Shown here one piece after another: positions 59,447-64,000 of a stretch of DNA of 64,000 bases. Location of the stretch: assembly GCA_963693285.1 (NCBI GenBank), contig OY848921.1, positions 1,302,001-1,366,000 on the forward strand. The letters run 5' to 3'. Position 1 is the first letter of the stretch. Each line of letters starts with the position of its first letter. Made by a program: the position numbers and the translations under genes. The notes beneath the pieces are model-generated. The model saw only the letters and a list, made by a program, of their open reading frames with translations, searched no databases and had not been told where the DNA came from. Source of the DNA: Xestospongia muta. Lineage: Eukaryota; Porifera; Demospongiae; Haplosclerida; Petrosiidae.

Positions 59447-62400
59447 CTGAATGAAAACAATAGATAGTCATTAAGAATGAGTTTTTTTAACTTCTCACCT
59501 TCTAGGGGGAGGTTGGTTAGCTAGAGAGGAATTGAAACCAATATTATAAGCTCTGCCAACACCAGATGTTAGGGCCACCTTTTCAGGTGTTCTAGACAAC
59601 AATTGACCAGGAAAAAGCCCAACTGTAGATTCACCATAATGACACTGAGACCTGTAGACAAAGAAAAGAGATGAAACATTAAGATCATACCATAATTGTC
59701 CAGCTATCATAATTTCCTTGTCTCGTAGCTAAGTGTCCTTTTATCATCTGTCAACTGTTCAACTATCCTCCTGCCAGCTGATCACACACTAACAGTCCTT
59801 TTACATATTAAACCACTCCAATACTCAATTGTTCACATATTAAGACTACTCATTTACTACATACCTAACAGTCCACCATCCAGACATAGATTGATAAAGT
59901 ACATGTACATAGTCACCAGCACTCAATGATAATTCGTCTGTTTGATTAGCTCTGTAATCCTCCATGACATAATAAGGTACTGGTTGTTTCCAATCAGTTG
60001 ATTTTTCATCAGGTATAAGAATACTGTCCTGGTCTTCTTTGTGGTTCTTTAGAGAAGCTCGTCTTGGTTCTAGGACAGTAGATGGAACCCACCCTTCACC
60101 TTTTTGACAGGATACAAACCACCAACCTATATAATGGATGAATGGATCAGACAAGACAGATGGATGGTTGAATAAAAAAGAAATGAATGAACAAATTGAT
60201 GGATGAGTTGGTGAAGTACATATAGAAGAATTGGAAGAAGATTATAAATAACAAAGTACTTTATAACTTACCATCAACATCCCTATCAACAACTGTCACA
60301 ACTTCCTTTTTCTCTAGATTTATAGCATCTCCATTGATACAATAGAGACAAGACTCTTGTGTGATACGATACTTGTAAAAGTTAGCGCCAAACTTCAAAA
60401 GATCAGTGCCTGCTGTACCAGAGTCAAAGGATTCATTACCAAATGAACTTCTCAGATCTAATCATTGACAACACACAATTATTGCATAATAGAGTATACA
60501 GAAAATACAGATATGGTTGACTATATTGGTGGGTCAGTTGTTTATATCTCATTATAGTTTGTTTAATTATACAAAAAATATGTCCTTTATAATTCTGGTA
60601 CATTACAATGTAAATATTAAATTTGTTATAATTAACAATTATTAACAATTATTAACAATTAATAATTAACAATTAATGACATTATGTACATATCCATTAG
60701 TAAATCATAATTATGAGTGTCAATTTTAATTTTTGTATCAAAACATAAAAAACATTGAAGCCACAAATATTACATATAGCAAATCACTTTTAGTACTATT
60801 ATATCATATTACGCAATCCTAATCTGTCTTGTGGTGTATCTGTAGAAAGGCTTGTATAACTAATCAATAAAATAAAACATAGTTTGTATTCTATTAGAAA
60901 GAACCACAGGTTCAACTTTATTCATGCATATTACTGAATTTAATACTGGTAAGAGTATATTAGTACAACATACAATATTTAAAACCAGTAAATAATTTTT
61001 AACCCCATTACTTCTAGATAATACTATTTAACCTGTCTATTACCTAATAAATAAGTCTGTATATCTTCAACCATAGGTTCGTCTTTTTCCTTGAGTATCA
61101 AGTATTTATTAGGTATCCAGCCATATCTTGTACTGTTAAATGTGTAATGGACCACAATGTTCCATCCTATGTAATCAAAACAAGGACACTTCAAATTTGG
61201 AAATTCAAATTCAAATGATCAATTTAAAAATGATACCAGCTGTGTTATTCACATGAAATATACTGTATTTTAAAAAAATTAATTATCAAAGTACCACAGA
61301 TTGGCTTGTGATCAGAGATGATCACAAAAGGTACAAAATGTATGGACCTTGCTGACAGAGACTTGGGAAAGAGTTGTGATGTATCTGTTTAGTCTAAATT
61401 AACTTCATTGTTCATTGTTCAGTGTGTTGTGGATTATCCCATATTCCCAACATTTAGTAAACCAATCATCTGACGTGAGTACATTTTGTAAACTGATATT
61501 GAAGTTATTCTAAGAGCGTTACAACTTTTGAAAACATCTCATTTCCCCATTCAATTAAAGATCTAAGATGTTATTTCTGGATTTAAAGTAATCCCTGACA
61601 AACTAGTATCATGAAATCAAGAAAGGATTAAACTCTTCATTCTATTACTACAATAACTTGTACTATTTCTTATTGCTAAGAAGCCAGAAACTTGACAACC
61701 ACTAATGTCATTAAAACATAAACCAACATCATGTACAATGGAACAGGGCCATTAGTCTGTTCCATTTAATTTAATATAAACTTTGTTTTGGAAATCTGCA
61801 GCAGTTCGCTGCTATTATATCGATTATATCATTACAAGTTGTTAGTATAATAATATAACACACTCATACACTTCATTATGTGTCAACGTTTTCGTAGAAA
61901 TAATTATGTATAAGATTAAATTATATTACGTGAGGGAGTAGTAGACTAACTTAAGGAAATGAACAATACAAAGCTTCATTAACATATTTCATTGTAAATA
62001 GACAAAACAACAAATTACTACACAAGTAGAACATGGGCATAGCAATAGTTGGTAGATCAATGCTTAAAAGATATCAAAGAATTATCAACATACTTCGTCA
62101 TGCTATATAATTCTGGTATAATATATTCTACAATATTCCAGACAATTAAACTTTTTTATAGGTGACAATTTGATATATCGTAGAGATGTCCTCAATAAAG
62201 AGGTTAAAAAATATACTGAAATATTAGGAGCAGAACAAGTCTCCAGAAGTCTACACTGACTCTTTCGATTAGTAAATGCATGAGAGACACCATAGTACTT
62301 ATTTAATGTGTACTGTTAGTGTATGTATGGATTAGTAAATGGATGTATGGATTAGTAAATGCATGAGAGGCACCATAGTACTTATTTAATATGTACTGTT

Positions 62401-63742
62401 AGTGAGAGCTATGTTTATTTAGTACCGTCATTGTCTCCACCAATAACAATCACTGTTTCTCCTGCCTCAATGGTGAATTTTTCACTAACAAAGTCTGCAA
62501 TTACAAGAAACTCTGGAAAGTTATCAACTATAAGAAATAGAAAAGAGATGAATGAATGAATGAATGGATGGATGGATGGATGCATAGATTATTATTGGTT
62601 TTGCATTTACAAGTTACCATGACGATTATATATGTCTGAGTTTGGAACAGATCTTGATAATTTCTGTCTACATTATGTGAGAAGTTGAGAATGATAGATT
62701 CATTTCATCAGATCATGTGATACCTACCTTCTTAGCTCAGAATCAAAATCATTATACTCAAAGAACCCTTGAACAAACAAATTGTTGACAGTAGCCAGCA
62801 ACATCTACAATGACAGATACAGCAAACCTTGTATATACCATGTATGTATATGATATTGAGAAGGATGAACTAATGGATAAGTTAATTTTATATGATTGTA
62901 TTACTCATACCATGCAGTACTCTGTTAGTAGTTCTAGATCAGGGACAAGATAAGTGGGATCATCCAGAACAGTGTGGAAGACTCCTTGAAAAGCTAGAAA
63001 AAAGTATAAACAAATAAATACCACATGATAACTTAATTATTCTATCTATCTATCCAGCTGTTTATCCAGTATTTCATTAATCCATTGTTATGACTTACTA
63101 GGTAGGACTGGCAACTCCATTTCCTCTAGGTAGTCATGACAACGAGCAAGCAAAGCCCTCTGTAAGTCAAAACAGTGCATATAAAATAAATATTATAGGA
63201 AGAGAAGATAACACAAAGTTGTGTCCTATGCCTACACATGTTTATATCAAGTCATACACAACAGTACCCATACAATTGAAATTAGCATTCTTTGTTCCAG
63301 CATACTTAGAATAAATATTGTCACATTCTAAGAAATTTATCACACCTATATCAGGTGTTCACACACTAAACACTTTGAAACTGACATCCTTTAGACCACT
63401 TATTAGGTGGTAATGTAAGCATGTCTGGCATTACTAAGAAGAAGTAAACATAACCCATACAGTAGTACTTTAATTAGTTAAACTATCATTAAAATAGTTA
63501 AGCTGTCATTAATCCCATTAGATAAACAGGAAAGCACACTTACATGGAAGGAAGCGAAATCAACATATCGTCTGGCAAGCTGTTGATTGGTACCACTAGA
63601 CCAACTAACATTGACTTGAAAAACCTAAAGGTAGAAAACGATAAAGAATTTACATTCTAACATCTACAATTATCTTCAGAGTAGATGTACTCACTATGCA
63701 ACTACTTGTTACAGTTTTGACTCTGTTGCAATTAAACATCAT
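57010..63742 (-). CDS. PX-SH3-SH3-SH3 adaptor 3 with long Ser/Pro/His tail
   Basis: Twelve exons, about 1220 aa: 63742-63695, 63624-63544, 63159-63099, 62993-62911, 62804-62728, 62667-62618, 62527-62426, 61166-61044, 60457-60272, 60126-59865, 59651-59499, 59446-57010. Start MMFNCNRVKTVTSSCI. The PX is recognisable by exon pattern and by VFQVNVSW ... ARRYVDFASFH, but is more diverged and lacks the aromatic-rich RRYSEFF. SH3s: FLVIADF/WNIVVHYTFNSTRYGWIP; FYKYRITQE/WWFVSCQKGEGWVPSTVL; YVMEDYRANQTDE/WWTVR with VGLFPGQLL. The single 2.4-kb last exon gives an 812-residue low-complexity tail rich in SP/SPTD and PxxP, with a repetitive His/Ser region near the end (HLSLSPTDHTY). The exon plan is collinear with genes 1 and 2. 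Confidence 0.85.
60458..61043. other. Intron of PX-SH3 gene 3
   Basis: AT-rich; a small TTAACAATTA repeat at 60629-60676. Nothing else seen. Confidence 0.5.
61167..62425. other. 1.26-kb intron of PX-SH3 gene 3
   Basis: It splits the first SH3 domain between the DNDG turn and the GW strand, as in the other SH3s of these genes. No gene. Contains a two-copy repeat at 62268-62405. Confidence 0.6.
62268..62405. repeat. Tandem duplication with ATTAGTAAATG spacer units
   Basis: The block ATTAGTAAATGCATGAGAG(A/G)CACC...GTACTGTTAGTG occurs twice, separated by two short GTATGGATTAGTAAATG units. Confidence 0.85.
63160..63543. other. Intron of PX-SH3 gene 3
   Basis: Splits the PX domain; AT-rich, nothing else seen. 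Confidence 0.5.
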
Positions 63743-63782
63743 TTTTTGGCTTCCTAAGCTACTGGTAGATGGTTGAAGAAAG

Positions 63783-63819
<37 letters not shown>

Positions 63820-64000
63820 AATAAAAATTAATACTGAACTATATATCTCTCCCAACTTTGTTCTTTTCAAGTCAAGCTTTTGTTCTACTTTTATAAAAAG
63901 GCTATATAGTATTAACGACTGTTATGATCTAATCAGTTATTGTTTTAAATCCGAATCTGACTACGTACTTCACTTTCTCTTTCTAAGAAAGCTTGCTGTC
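63743..64000. promoter_or_regulatory. 5' flank of PX-SH3 gene 3
   Basis: Upstream of the minus-strand start at 63742. Holds a CT run at 63786-63818 (GA in gene sense) and no recognisable gene to the window end. Confidence 0.35.

Overview
The window is nuclear DNA from an early-branching animal, most likely a demosponge of the Amphimedon type. This is an inference from AT-rich compact sequence, many very short GT-AG introns, phase-1 Ig/EGF/FN3 exon shuffling, an adhesion GPCR, a receptor tyrosine kinase with an unusual ectodomain, and a complete three-domain ACAD10-type gene. No bacterial, organellar, tRNA, rRNA or CRISPR feature was seen.

Layout. (1) 1-16970, plus strand: 3' part of a giant adhesion GPCR gene with about 32 Ig domains visible, then EGF, one more Ig, a SEA-like stretch, HormR-like and GAIN regions, a GPS cleavage site (HLT), 7TM and a cytoplasmic tail; its 5' end lies outside the window. 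(2) 17300-24815, plus: decayed relatives of surface receptors (an FN3-TM receptor with a tyrosine-bearing tail, an Ig-FN3 gene with in-frame stops, an adhesion-GPCR remnant) among tandem repeats and foldback elements. (3) 25210-30858, plus: an intact receptor tyrosine kinase (about 1271 aa) whose ectodomain carries an IgGFc-binding-like domain and one Ig. (4) 28.7-46.9 kb: a large, recent segmental duplication. Copy A = TM exon + kinase + ACAD10 copy broken at 35039 and joined to a copied 3' end of the adhesion GPCR. Copy B = a different (Cys-rich/EGF) ectodomain spliced to the same TM exon but stopping straight after it, an LTR/gag fragment fused in frame to the kinase C-lobe, and a full ACAD10 gene (41630-46885, about 1044 aa). 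(5) 47218-63742, minus: three tandem paralogues, each PX-SH3-SH3-SH3 plus a private tail (about 707, 728 and 1220 aa), related to NADPH-oxidase organisers (p47phox/NOXO1) and Tks4/Tks5; the middle one also has an N-terminal coiled coil resembling the RILP RH2 helix.

Theme: surface sensing and tyrosine-kinase or cytoskeletal/oxidase signalling genes, evolving by exon shuffling and segmental duplication, with repeats and retroelement pieces at several breakpoints. Exon borders were placed by hand from GT/AG sites and reading phase; for the kinase, ACAD10 and PX-SH3 genes all phases close without a break.
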